From positions 186,001-250,000 of the forward strand of contig JBKBQA010000003.1 of NCBI GenBank assembly GCA_046292765.1: a DNA stretch of 64,000 nt. The letters run 5' to 3'. Each line of letters starts with the position of its first letter. Position 1 is the first letter of the stretch. Both the position numbers and the translations under genes were made by a program. Origin of the DNA: PGZG01 sp046292765 (lineage in GTDB: Bacteria > Pseudomonadota > Gammaproteobacteria > Pseudomonadales > Alcanivoracaceae). Below the pieces are notes generated by a model. It ran no database searches. It was given only the letters and a program-made list of their open reading frames with translations, and was not told where the DNA came from. Positions 33,739 to 42,114 of the stretch are shown here, one piece after another.

Positions 33739-35826
33739 CTACGGCACTTCTGGTTCCACATCCTCGAACACGCCATCCCAGGTGCTGCTGAAACGAATGC
33801 GGTCAATGGTGTTCGGGTTCTCTATGAAGCTTCCGGCGAAGCCGATGGCGCCGATGAATGACAGGCTGCCTGTGCCGGCTGTGCGTGATGCTGTAGCAAG
33901 GGGGGTGCCAGATGCATTGCGCGCCGGATCAACCCAAAGGTCAAAGCGATTGTAGGTGGCGGAACCTTCGGCTTTGTAGAGCCGGCCCACAATATGATGG
34001 GTGGTATTGCCCTGTACCGCACCGCCGGCGTAAGCCCGTTGGTTTTCGGCGTCACCCAAAGAGACAGTGAACTGATTGATGCGTGGACCTTCCACCGCTG
34101 CATCGTAGGAACTGTCCACGCCGATGAAGAACGCACCATTATCAAAAGACATGCGTGCGCGGTTGGAGCCGGGGCTGGCGGCATCGATGCGCCAGAGCAC
34201 ACTTATGTAGACATCGCCAGGAAAACGACGCTCAAATGATCTCGCCTCCGACGGGCCAAAAAAGCTGCCAGCCACGCCGGGGAAACGCAGTGCTCGCACG
34301 CCACCATTGAGTGCATTGCCCCCGCTCGGTGTAACTGTCAGCGGGGAGCCGCTGACATCGACCACGCTCATTGAGGAGGGGCGCCATGTGCCCTGCCAGC
34401 CTCGGTCATCAGTGCCATTACCTTGTTGCCAGAGGTCGCCCAGTGCCAGCTCCTCAAAGGAAGCACGTACTTCCGGTTGCGGGAAGCTGCTGTCGAACAG
34501 CGGAGCCCGGAACTGGAACTCGCCTTCCGTGACAACGAGTGTGGCGGGTGCGCTCTCGTTATCATCACCGCGCGCCAGTGTTCCGCTAAATTGCACCAGA
34601 ATCAGTGTGTCGCTGAGCTCGGTGGTGGTAATCGTACAACTGCCGCCATCCACCGGCGCGCCTGAGTAAAACACATCATTGAAGGTGACCAGCAGCCCTG
34701 GTATGCCGTTGTTGGCACAGGCGCGATCCACGTTCAACTGAGTGCTGATACCGCTCAGGTTGACCTGGAAGCTGTCGCCAATCTCGCCGGCGGTGGCGTA
34801 GCCGATACCGACAGACAGGGGTGGGCCGGTGTAACTGCTGATAGACGCAGTACGGCGCTCACCATTAAAGAGGCCGGTAATGCCATTGTCGTCACCGAGC
34901 ACCTCGCTGCCACCGTTACCGGGATCACCTCCACCATCATCACCACCGCCATCGTCATCGTTGTCAGGCGGGGTAAAGACTGCCAGTGAGCCGAGCGGCG
35001 ACACGCCAGCCACGGTATTGATCAGGCTGCTGTTGCCGTAGAGGGCGGCGAACGCGTCCATGGCATCTTTGAGATCAGCGCTGAGGGTGGCTGTGTTGTA
35101 GGGTGCGGGTGGGGACAGCGGGCTGCCATCATTGAGGCCATCAATGGTGCCATCCTGAAAATCTTCCACCAGCGCATTCAGCACGGCCAGTGCCGGCGCC
35201 GGCGAACCGCCTTCGCCCAGACGCGTTAGCGCAGCGAGTTTGATCGCATACAGTCCCTGATTATTGTTCAGCAGCGCACCGCTGGCGGTGGTGTCCGAAA
35301 TCAATGCTGGCACCGTCAGAATCCCGCTGCTGATTTCCGGTGCCAGTGCATTGCCAATGCTCTGGTTAATGTTATTGACAGCGGTGCTGCTGAGCGGAAA
35401 GCGCTGCTCGACGACGGCGCGTTGGTAGGCCAGCTCAGTAAGCATGGTGACACCGAAGCGACCGCGACTGGACGGTGTGATGGCACGCAGTCGGTCGGCG
35501 GCACCAAAGGCTTCGAATTGGCCGCTTTGTTCATCAAAATATTCGGCGCTGCTACCGCCGACGATTTCGACCACCATGGGCCCGCTGTAATTGGTAAAGC
35601 CGGCAGTGACGACGCCCGTTGCACCGGTACTGGCGCTGCCGAGCAACTCGCAGGCTGTCGGGCAGGCCGGGTCATCGGCACGGTAAAAGTTTACCGTCGC
35701 ATTACGGATCAACCCCAGTGATGGAGTGACATCCGCATCTGAGTTGCCGCTCCCGCCTCCTCCACCGCAGGCGGCCAAAAGAAAAACGGACGCGGGCAAA
35801 AGCAGGCGAAGGCAGGTAGCAGGCAT
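33739..35826 (-). CDS. Large exported lipoprotein, unknown function
   Basis: 695 residues. Lipobox LLAACGGGGGSG, so a lipidated Cys followed by a Gly/Ser linker. An N-terminal beta domain (IRNATVNFYRAD...GATGVVTAGFTNYSGPMVVEIVGG) precedes a helical section starting TMLTELAYQRAV, the same order as in the lipoprotein at 294-2453. After a Gly/Asp-rich spacer (DNDDDGGGDDGGGDPGNGG) a beta-rich C-terminal half contains FEELALGDLWQQGNGTDDRGWQGTWRP and looks like a lectin or jelly-roll sheet. Probably surface-exposed or periplasmic, anchored in the outer membrane. No enzyme motif recognised. Confidence 0.8.
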   Translation of the reverse strand: MPATCLRLLLPASVFLLAACGGGGGSGNSDADVTPSLGLIRNATVNFYRADDPACPTACELLGSASTGATGVVTAGFTNYSGPMVVEIVGGSSAEYFDEQSGQFEAFGAADRLRAITPSSRGRFGVTMLTELAYQRAVVEQRFPLSSTAVNNINQSIGNALAPEISSGILTVPALISDTTASGALLNNNQGLYAIKLAALTRLGEGGSPAPALAVLNALVEDFQDGTIDGLNDGSPLSPPAPYNTATLSADLKDAMDAFAALYGNSSLINTVAGVSPLGSLAVFTPPDNDDDGGGDDGGGDPGNGGSEVLGDDNGITGLFNGERRTASISSYTGPPLSVGIGYATAGEIGDSFQVNLSGISTQLNVDRACANNGIPGLLVTFNDVFYSGAPVDGGSCTITTTELSDTLILVQFSGTLARGDDNESAPATLVVTEGEFQFRAPLFDSSFPQPEVRASFEELALGDLWQQGNGTDDRGWQGTWRPSSMSVVDVSGSPLTVTPSGGNALNGGVRALRFPGVAGSFFGPSEARSFERRFPGDVYISVLWRIDAASPGSNRARMSFDNGAFFIGVDSSYDAAVEGPRINQFTVSLGDAENQRAYAGGAVQGNTTHHIVGRLYKAEGSATYNRFDLWVDPARNASGTPLATASRTAGTGSLSFIGAIGFAGSFIENPNTIDRIRFSSTWDGVFEDVEPEVP

Positions 35827-35909
35827 GACGACTTCCCTATAGGCATTGTTCGCAGAAACACCGATGGAACCGGTTTTCTGTCATACCGCCAACCCCCGAT
35901 TCGAGGGGG

Positions 35910-36749
35910 TCACGGAGGGCTCAGTCGGTAGCTCAGCGCTTCGGCGAGATGATTGATGCTGACATCACTGACAGCGGCCATGTCTGCCAGCGTCCGTGCT
36001 ACACGCAGGGTGCGATGCAGGGCGCGGGCGGACAGCCCGAGTCGCTGCATGGCATCAGCCAGCCAGACAGCATGCTGCGCCAGCAGGGGCTCAAGCTCCT
36101 TCACGTTGAGCAGGTGATTGAGCTTTCCCTGACGATCAAGTTGCCGTTGTCGTGCCGCGACCACGCGTGTGAAAACCGTGTTGCTTGGTTCGCCACTGCG
36201 CGCGGTCATCAGCTCATCAGGCTTGACCGCCTCGACTTCAAGATGCAGGTCGATGCGGTCGAGCAGCGGGCCAGACAATCGACTCTGGTAACGCCTGGCT
36301 TTTTCGCAGCTGTAACCGCAACTTCGCTGCGGGTCACCGAAGTAGCCACAGGGACACGGGTTCATCGCCGCCACCAACTGAAACCGGGCCGGGAAGGTGG
36401 TTTGCCGGGCGGCCCTTGAAATGTTGACCTCGCCGCTTTCCAGAGGCTCGCGCAGCACCTCCAGCACGCGTCGGTCGAACTCCGGCAGCTCATCAAGAAA
36501 CAACACCCCGTGGTGGGCAAGGGAGATTTCGCCGGGGCGCGGATGGCTGCCCCCGCCGACCAGCGCCACGGCGGACGCGGTGTGATGCGGGGCTCGAAAT
36601 GGCGGCACCCGGAAGCGCTCCATGGGCCGCTGGCGATGCAGCGAATGCACGGCAGCGACCTCCAGCGCCTGCTGTTCGCTGAGCGGCGGCAGTAATCCGG
36701 GCAAGCGACTGGCCAGCATGCTTTTGCCGCTGCCCGGCGGGCCGCACAG
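35910..36749 (-). pseudogene. comM: comM, C-terminal part (interrupted)
   Basis: The 3' portion of comM: 279 codons starting LCGPPGSGKSMLASRLPGLLPPL (Walker A), then FRAPHHTASAVALVGGG, the Walker B block GVLFLDELPEFDRRVLEVLREPLE, the sensor region and the four-Cys motif NPCPCGYFGDPQRSCGYS, ending in the Mg-chelatase C-terminal domain. ComM is a hexameric helicase that extends branch migration during natural transformation. The 5' portion lies at 51075-51719. A 14.3-kb island separates them one residue after the TTG codon preceding this part. Without a start or promoter this half is very unlikely to be made. Confidence 0.95.
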
Positions 36750-36773
36750 CAAAATATTGTGTCCAATTTGACG
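36750..36773. other. attL of the comM island
   Basis: comM sequence ends at the CAA at 36750-36752. The island half-site at 36753-36773 contains TTGTGTCCAATTTGACG, which is an inverted repeat (15 of 17) of the island half-site in attR at 51055. The trinucleotide CAA is the only sequence shared exactly by both junctions in register with the comM reading frame. Confidence 0.85.
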
Positions 36774-37051
36774 TTTTTAAAAAGGGCATATTAAGCACAA
36801 GGTTAATATATTATGATCAATTAGACCTTCTAGGCGCCGTAAGACCCTGATCGTGGGCTATATGGAACGCCCGGTACCATATCGGTGTCAGAGAGATCGC
36901 CTCGGATATCACAATGTAACTGCAGACAAGTAGGCCGAATAGATGGTAAAAAGCGTTTCAGCGGGGTAGTGGCGCCTAGGACATGCTTAGTGGGCGAAGC
37001 TAGGGCGACAACTGGTTGTTTTGATTTCTTATTAGACAAGACGAAAACATA

Positions 37052-37696
37052 ATGAAATGCGATTTGAACAAAAGTTCCATCGTGCTCGTTGGCGCGTGGA
37101 ACGCCAGAATTTTCACTCCTCAGTGGATAGCTAGCAACGGCATTGTTGCTGAGGGTGAGGATGTGACAGTAGAGATAACTTTCGGTGTTGCGCCATATCA
37201 TTCGCGACTGAAATTTAATCGCGTAATTTTACAGCTTTCAGATGATAAGTTGGCATTCATACCTTCAGAAGACTCTGAGCAGGCGTTCGAAAGCTGCAGG
37301 AGCGTCGCAGCTAAGATTGTGGAACTGCTCCCGCATACCCCGCTGGCTGCGATGGGAATAAATAGACATTATATTTGGGAAGGTGGCCAGATATCCGGAA
37401 ACGGAGTTTTGGGAGATATTTTTAACTTTAACGATGATCCCTTGCTTGGCCAGAACAACTGGGTGGTAGGGTCGCGAGCAGTTAAGCGAGTAGTCGAGAA
37501 GGCGGGTCTGAGGGCGAACTTCGCGATCGAGCTGTCAGAGGAAGGGGAGGTGAGCTTCGGATTTAACTTCCATTATTTGGAGGGTAACGTTACTAGAATC
37601 AAAGAAATATTGGAGCAAAAACAGTCTAAAGAATTTACTGATGCAGCCAAAGAGATTATCAGGGACGTATACGGGGTTGATCCAGATGATGAATAA
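37052..37696 (+). CDS. Unrecognised island protein, first of a three-gene operon
   Basis: 214 residues, no signal peptide or membrane segment, no recognised domain. It begins MKCDLNKSSIVLVGAWNARIFTPQWI, has mixed alpha/beta composition and a Trp/aromatic-rich middle (NRHYIWEGGQISGNGVLG), and ends in acidic residues. No strong ribosome site precedes ATG 37052. Its stop overlaps the start of the next gene by about ten bases, so the two are translationally coupled. It is the first gene inside attL, a common position for accessory cargo. A role in defence or immunity is a guess from position only. Confidence 0.6.
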   Translation: MKCDLNKSSIVLVGAWNARIFTPQWIASNGIVAEGEDVTVEITFGVAPYHSRLKFNRVILQLSDDKLAFIPSEDSEQAFESCRSVAAKIVELLPHTPLAAMGINRHYIWEGGQISGNGVLGDIFNFNDDPLLGQNNWVVGSRAVKRVVEKAGLRANFAIELSEEGEVSFGFNFHYLEGNVTRIKEILEQKQSKEFTDAAKEIIRDVYGVDPDDE

Positions 37697-37931
37697 AAAT
37701 GTTCAAGACATTCTTGAAATATTAACATGCGAACACGAATTTATAGGCAGGGAGGCAATTCTGAGCAATGAGGATTTGTCAAGCTTTCGTCAGATTACGT
37801 TCGGTGGCGGCATGGAAGGATTGCCAGCAATTTCAGTGAGGCTATCTGGGGAGGGTATTTACGAAGTCACCCTATCTGAGATTAAGCAGCAGAATTTTAA
37901 AAGGCAGCTTAAGAATTTGTCGGTTGGATAA
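37686..37931 (+). CDS. Small unrecognised protein, second of the operon
   Basis: About 80 residues from ATG 37686 or 37689, overlapping the end of the preceding gene. It contains VQDILEILTCEHEFIGREAILSNEDL and a short C-terminal basic part (IKQQNFKRQLKNL). No recognised domain. Its size and tight coupling between two larger genes suggest an accessory or immunity-type component of a three-protein module. Confidence 0.55.
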   Translation: MMNKNVQDILEILTCEHEFIGREAILSNEDLSSFRQITFGGGMEGLPAISVRLSGEGIYEVTLSEIKQQNFKRQLKNLSVG

Positions 37932-37939
37932 AGTGGAAA

Positions 37940-38842
37940 ATGCCTGAAATTTTCTATAGGGATCAGGTTGGGGAAAAAGGACTTTCTCAGGGTGATGTGC
38001 TGAGAAGAACAGACTCCCTAAATGAGGTGCTCAAGCGCTACCATAGCTATTTTAACCAGCAGGGGGACTATAGATATTTTATAGTATTAACCCAAAGTTG
38101 TGATCTGGCGATTCGTCCTGATACGGAGCGGTGTGGCAGCCGATACATAACGATAGCCGCCGTTAGGCCGTTACATCGAGCGATTGAGCGTTACTCAGAC
38201 AAGCTTTTGTACAACAAGTTAGAGCGGGCCTTGGGAATGATTCCTGAGAATCGCAAGCAGAAAATCAATGATTTTCTTGAGCGATTAATTAACAACAACG
38301 AGCCAGACTACTTCTTTTTGCCTGCTAGTCCGGAGCGAGGAATTGCTGAACATTGTTGTGCATTCCTAAAGCTTTCTATTGCGCTTAAAGTTGAGCACTA
38401 TGAAATGCTGGTCAACGCGCGAGTTGTGGGACTCAATCCGCAGTATCAGTACAAGCTAGGTTATCTCGTCGGAAATGCATACTCTAGAGTGGCAACAGAG
38501 GATCTATTGCCGGACGTTATTACCAAGAGAGATGTGAGCAATATTGCTCGGGCTTTTCTCGAATCTGGAGCGAGCATCGAGCCAATCAAAAATGACATTT
38601 ACAGTATTCTGAAGAAAAGATTTGAGAAAGACCCAGACGCTTTTGCAAGCGTGGAGAGCAAAGAAAAGATGCTTGAAGATATAGAAAACTTCATAAAACA
38701 GGATAAGGAGGTGAAAAAGAAGGCAATTTCTGATGCAATAAAACAGTCTGCGCGGGGCATGGTTGAAGATCAGAAACTTGAGCGACTTGCATTGCAGATA
38801 ATGAACAATCCTGTTCTTCTGGCGTATTTCAACCCTAAGTAG
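37940..38842 (+). CDS. Unrecognised island protein with TQSCDL motif, third of the operon
   Basis: 300 residues, starting 8 bases after the previous stop. The N-terminal third reads GLSQGDVLRRTDSLNEVL and then YFIVLTQSCDLAI; similar QGD plus (S/T)QxCD patterns occur, as I recall, in small uncharacterised proteins of mobile elements. The C-terminal third is highly charged and probably helical (KKRFEKDPDAFASVESKEKML, KQDKEVKKKAISDAIKQSA). No catalytic motif is clear; the Cys-Asp pair may be functional. Followed by a 10-bp inverted repeat. Confidence 0.6.
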   Translation: MPEIFYRDQVGEKGLSQGDVLRRTDSLNEVLKRYHSYFNQQGDYRYFIVLTQSCDLAIRPDTERCGSRYITIAAVRPLHRAIERYSDKLLYNKLERALGMIPENRKQKINDFLERLINNNEPDYFFLPASPERGIAEHCCAFLKLSIALKVEHYEMLVNARVVGLNPQYQYKLGYLVGNAYSRVATEDLLPDVITKRDVSNIARAFLESGASIEPIKNDIYSILKKRFEKDPDAFASVESKEKMLEDIENFIKQDKEVKKKAISDAIKQSARGMVEDQKLERLALQIMNNPVLLAYFNPK

Positions 38843-38858
38843 GTCTTAACAATTTAGC

Positions 38859-38930
38859 GCTCTTGAGCATGGCGCTGACAGTGTATCTGACCACGTTACA
38901 GACTTCATTTGTCGCTAAAGGCTCAAGAGC
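38859..38930. repeat. Inverted repeat after the three-gene operon
   Basis: GCTCTTGAGC at 38859-38868 and its reverse complement at 38921-38930, separated by about 52 bases, with further short matches (TTAGCG and CGCTAA). It could fold in RNA or be a remnant of a mobile-element boundary. No T run follows, so terminator function is doubtful. Confidence 0.35.
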
Positions 38931-39263
38931 AAGTACAGAATACTTGTAGCTAAACCGTTAATCTGTAATCTATTTGCTCCCGTGTATGTAAGACCTGCCA
39001 GTAAAGGCGTGTAGTTCACGCACTCAAAGAAGTTTAGCACTCAGTCAATCTGCCGTATCCCGTCCATAGGGCTTATCCCAAGAGCCTTGCAGTACCAAAC
39101 GTACTCAACAACATCTAGCCGCCTCTCCCCGGATTCAACCTTCTGAACGAAGGAATGCGGTACCCCCAGCAAGTCTCCCAGCTCTCGCATAGACATACCT
39201 TTGCTCTGGCGTTGGTCCTTCAGCCAGGCAAGCAGCGGAACGTGTCAACCTGTTTTGGACACA

Positions 39264-40409
39264 CTAGCTCAAAGTTAATGTATTTTTTCTCTGTACCTCC
39301 TGCGCATAGGGCAGCGTAGGGAAATTGACCTGTGTTGTTGACGCCACATCGGCGTCACTGGGCTGAACAGGGTTAATGGCAACCACTGTGGGCGGCGTTG
39401 ACACCTTTGGCCGACCGCCTACAAACCGTTCGGGATGTTTCCGGTACTGTGCGTCGAGCGCTTGCTGCTTGATCGTGGCCAGCTCTTTATGTTTTCCGGT
39501 AAAGACTTGCTCCGGCGTGTAGCCAGCCAAGCCACTGTGGTGATGCAAGCCGTTGTACCAGCGCACATAGTCCACCATCCAGCACCGGGCCTGTCCCAGA
39601 CTTTCAAAACGCCGGGGAAAGTCAGGCTGGTATTTCATTGTCTTGAACTGGCTTTCGCTGAACGCGTTGTCATTGCTCACCCGTGGTCGGCTATGGCTAC
39701 AGGTAGCGCCAAGCTCACCCATCAAATCCAGGTAGCATTGGGCAATCATTGGTGCGCCCCGATCCTGGTGGATGGTGAGGCGTTGCAGGCCATAGCGCGC
39801 TATGGACTCGTTCATCAGTTGCTTCGCCAGCGCGCTGTTTTCCTTGAGTGAGATCATCCATGCAACGATGTAGCGGCTGAACAAGTCGATGACGACATAC
39901 AGATTCAGGTACTCGCCCCGTCGCTGCGTCGTGAGTTTGGTAATATCCCACGTCCAGACCTCGTTCGGCGCTCGGGCAACCAGACGGGGCATCGCGTGAT
40001 TTTGCGGTGGGCGCTGATGCCGCCGTTCTCCGTGGGCCTGACTGGTTTGCAAAATCCGGTGCATGGTTCTTACCGAGCACAGATAGCGTCCTTGCTCCAG
40101 TAGCGTCTGATACACCTGAGCGGGTGGTTGATCGCAGTAGGCGTCACTGTTCATGATTGCCAGCACAGTTTGGCGCTCAGTATCGGTCAGTGCCCTGGGC
40201 TGCGGTCGCGCTGTGTGCGGCACCAGCGGCGTGTCGCGCCGGACAAGCTTCTGGCGTGCATACAGCGTGCCGCGGTTCAGTCCCAGCGCCCGGCAGGCTG
40301 TAGCCAGCGGCAGCCGTCCGGGGCGTTCTTCAAGCACCGCCTTCATGCATCGCTCCCATTGTCCGTGTGATCGAGCATGGAGAAGGCTTTTTTTTGGAGT
40401 GCAACGCAA
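39264..40409 (-). CDS. IS3-family transposase OrfB (DDE catalytic part)
   Basis: 381 codons in the orfB frame. HTH_21-like start (LPLATACRALGLNRGTLYARQK), then an rve integrase core with the DDE residues: VWTWDITKL, LTIHQDRGAPM and the Glu in SNDNAFSESQFKTMKYQPDFP. It has no independent ribosome site and is most likely made as an OrfAB fusion by -1 frameshifting at the A run shared with orfA. The frame is intact, so the element may still be active. Confidence 0.88.
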   Translation of the reverse strand: MRCTPKKSLLHARSHGQWERCMKAVLEERPGRLPLATACRALGLNRGTLYARQKLVRRDTPLVPHTARPQPRALTDTERQTVLAIMNSDAYCDQPPAQVYQTLLEQGRYLCSVRTMHRILQTSQAHGERRHQRPPQNHAMPRLVARAPNEVWTWDITKLTTQRRGEYLNLYVVIDLFSRYIVAWMISLKENSALAKQLMNESIARYGLQRLTIHQDRGAPMIAQCYLDLMGELGATCSHSRPRVSNDNAFSESQFKTMKYQPDFPRRFESLGQARCWMVDYVRWYNGLHHHSGLAGYTPEQVFTGKHKELATIKQQALDAQYRKHPERFVGGRPKVSTPPTVVAINPVQPSDADVASTTQVNFPTLPYAQEVQRKNTLTLS

Positions 40410-40747
40410 TCCTCGGTCAACTGCAGCTTGCGCGACAGACGAGCGTTCTCTTTCTCGAGCTGTTCAATCCGGCGCTGGTCTGCGGTCTTGCTGGCCTTGG
40501 GGCCTGGCTTCGTCTTCGCTAGCCCTTCTGTACCGCCAGTCTGCAATTCTTTACGCCACTGTCTGAGCTGATTGCTGTACAGCTTCTCCCGGCGCAGCAA
40601 GGTGCCAAGCTCGCCATGACGACAGGCATCGGCCTGGGCAATAATGCGAAGCTTGTAGGCAGTCGAAAATGCACGTCGGGTGCGTTTTTCGAGCACAGGG
40701 TTTGGGGTGACCTGGCCATCAGGCAGGTCGGACGGTTGCTTTGGCAT
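40343..40747 (-). CDS. IS3-family OrfA (HTH/leucine-zipper part)
   Basis: 134 residues. Transposase_8-type helix-turn-helix (TAYKLRIIAQADACRHGELGTLLRREKLYSNQLRQWRKEL) followed by a coiled coil (RRIEQLEKENARLSRKLQLTEDCVALQKKAF) for dimerisation. Its 3' end overlaps orfB by 67 bases, and the overlap holds eight consecutive A (40388-40395 as T on the plus strand) forming an A-AAA-AAA slippery site in the orfA frame. Confidence 0.88.
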   Translation of the reverse strand: MPKQPSDLPDGQVTPNPVLEKRTRRAFSTAYKLRIIAQADACRHGELGTLLRREKLYSNQLRQWRKELQTGGTEGLAKTKPGPKASKTADQRRIEQLEKENARLSRKLQLTEDCVALQKKAFSMLDHTDNGSDA

Positions 40748-40868
40748 GGTTCTGGCTCCTGAGTATCAGCCCTGAAATCTATGTTATCTCATACACAAGG
40801 TGTATGGGTTCAGGTTGGCACACAGGGCAGGGTCTCAGCGTCTTTACTGTTTATGCTTAGCGTCATGC

Positions 40869-40912
40869 GTACCTAATTTAGGTACATTGTCTGATGTACC
40901 CAAAATCGGTAC
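40869..40912. promoter_or_regulatory. Twin palindromic operators of the XRE regulator
   Basis: Two 17-bp sites share GTACC...GGTAC-type arms: 40869-40885 (GTACCTAATTTAGGTAC, almost perfectly symmetric) and 40896-40912 (GTACCCAAAATCGGTAC). Their centres are 27 bases apart. They lie 3 bases upstream of the XRE start on one side and about 55 bases before the gene at 40968 on the other, so they can control both directions. Confidence 0.65.
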
Positions 40913-40967
40913 ACTTTCTCGCGAATACTGTTTAAATTAGGAAAATCAATAACTTAAGGAGATGGCA

Positions 40968-41276
40968 ATGCGGGGAGGAATCGCTCGGGGGGTTGCTGTA
41001 GTGACTCTCATTCTAGGGGGTGCAGCAAATGCTGATGAAAGCTCAGCGGCTGCTGTAATCAAACAGCTTTACCAGAAGATTCAAGAATCACAGCAGGCTG
41101 GCTACGTGTGCCAATCAATAGGGACAAATGCTGCTGCGAACTTTGATGAGATCTATGGGCTGTTTATGCAAGGACAACAACTTCAGCGGCGCGGGTATGG
41201 CGGAGAAGCATACTTTGGCACAGCCGAGTACCAAGCATCCGCGTATCTCTCACAGTTCAGATCGGCAGGATGTTGA
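40968..41276 (+). CDS. Small exported protein, unknown function
   Basis: 102 residues. Signal peptide (RGVAVVTLILGGAANA-D) then a short helical protein with two Cys (YVCQSIGTN and the C-terminal SAGC), possibly disulfide-linked in the periplasm. ATG 40968 is taken because TAAGGAG ends 6 bases before it; the ATG at 40962 is too close. First of three envelope-protein genes under the divergent operator region, and the most likely target of the broken repressor. Confidence 0.65.
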   Translation: MRGGIARGVAVVTLILGGAANADESSAAAVIKQLYQKIQESQQAGYVCQSIGTNAAANFDEIYGLFMQGQQLQRRGYGGEAYFGTAEYQASAYLSQFRSAGC

Positions 41277-41312
41277 GAATAATCATAATCATTTTTACAA
41301 GGAAAAATGCTC

Positions 41313-42023
41313 ATGAAGCCAGCCGGAATAATCAGAATCGTAACGCTGTCAGCACTCGTGAATTTAGCTGCATGTGGTGATACGAAGAACACCATTCAAG
41401 CCGGAAGTATCGATACTAGCTCTTGCGAAAGCCGCATCGAGTGGGTGGATTCATCTATAGAGGTTACAAGACTTCCCATCGACGAAGTTTGTTCTGTTAT
41501 CGATAACTATAAAGCCAAGAGGATTTCAGAGGCAGTCACGATGATGGAGGCGCCATGTCCAAAGGTGGACAACATGGCAGCAAGTGTTGGTGGCGTTGAT
41601 AGGTTAAGAGAGTTAGTGAATATGGGGGAGCTTGACCATGATCAGAATGCTAAAGGAATAGTGTCCTTCTGCATTTCTTCATCAGAGGAAAAAAGAAAGT
41701 TCTTGGCTAAATCACTGGATCCATCTTGGGGTAAGTCTCGGCTTTATTCAGTAGGAACGATACATAAAGATGGCAGTACGTGTAGCGCTGGATTGGTGGC
41801 ATCAGCTTCTTCGGATGCTGAAGTTTTCTATCTCGTTGGGTCAGGCGAGAAATGCTTGGATGTCTATTTAGCTGATGCAGATGAAAATGCCTACCATCCT
41901 GAGAGGAATCCGAAAGGCATTCGTTTCGGGGATTACATTAAGTCAAAATATCAATACGAAGGCGCTATTCCTAATTCCTTCTTATACAAGTCGAAAAGGT
42001 ATGACTTTGTTAGCTCTGAATAA
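41313..42023 (+). CDS. Putative lipoprotein, unknown function
   Basis: 236 residues from ATG 41313 (or 238 from 41307). Signal peptide with lipobox LAACGD; Asp after the lipidated Cys would favour retention in the inner membrane if the E. coli rule applies. Several Cys and acidic residues follow (SSCESRIEWVD, EAPCPKVDNMA, GSTCSAG, GEKCLDVYLADADENAYHP). No recognised domain. It lies 36 bases behind the small exported protein and is likely in the same operon. Confidence 0.65.
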   Translation: MKPAGIIRIVTLSALVNLAACGDTKNTIQAGSIDTSSCESRIEWVDSSIEVTRLPIDEVCSVIDNYKAKRISEAVTMMEAPCPKVDNMAASVGGVDRLRELVNMGELDHDQNAKGIVSFCISSSEEKRKFLAKSLDPSWGKSRLYSVGTIHKDGSTCSAGLVASASSDAEVFYLVGSGEKCLDVYLADADENAYHPERNPKGIRFGDYIKSKYQYEGAIPNSFLYKSKRYDFVSSE

Positions 42024-42114
42024 TCAAATCGAGATAGTGAAAGCTATTCAACTGGATGAACACATAATGAATAAGAAATTTGCTATCGCGAAGATGCAAA
42101 TATGGAGATGAAGT

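Larger units (their letters stand above)
39243..40820 (-). mobile_element. IS3-family insertion sequence
   Basis: About 1.58 kb with terminal repeats TGTCAACCTG (left, 39243) and TGCCAACCTG (right end, read inward from 40820), carrying orfA and orfB in overlapping frames. It interrupts the XRE regulator gene. I could not identify a clean target duplication, so the exact outer bases are uncertain by a few positions. Confidence 0.8.
39041..40866 (-). pseudogene. XRE-family repressor gene split by an IS3 element
   Basis: Minus-strand Cro/CI-type regulator. The first codons (MTLSINSKDAETL) are at 40866-40821. The HTH part, LAWLKDQRQSKGMSMRELGDLLGVPHSFVQKVESGERRLDVVEYVWYC ending GIRQID, runs from about 39242 to the stop at 39041. 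An IS3-family element (39243-40820) sits between them. The intact protein would have had roughly 80 residues. The two palindromes directly upstream (40869-40912) fit its operators. Loss of the N-terminal part should inactivate the repressor and could derepress the divergent genes from 40968. Confidence 0.75.

Noticed and set aside
36830..37201. 123-codon open frame on the minus strand next to attL
   Set aside because: It overlaps the well-formed gene at 37052 by 150 bases, has no ribosome site and an unnatural composition; most likely chance.
38842..38965. Integron attC-like site after the three-gene operon (TTAACAATT start)
   Set aside because: The matching complementary end (GTTRRRY with paired inner boxes) is missing and no integron integrase is present.
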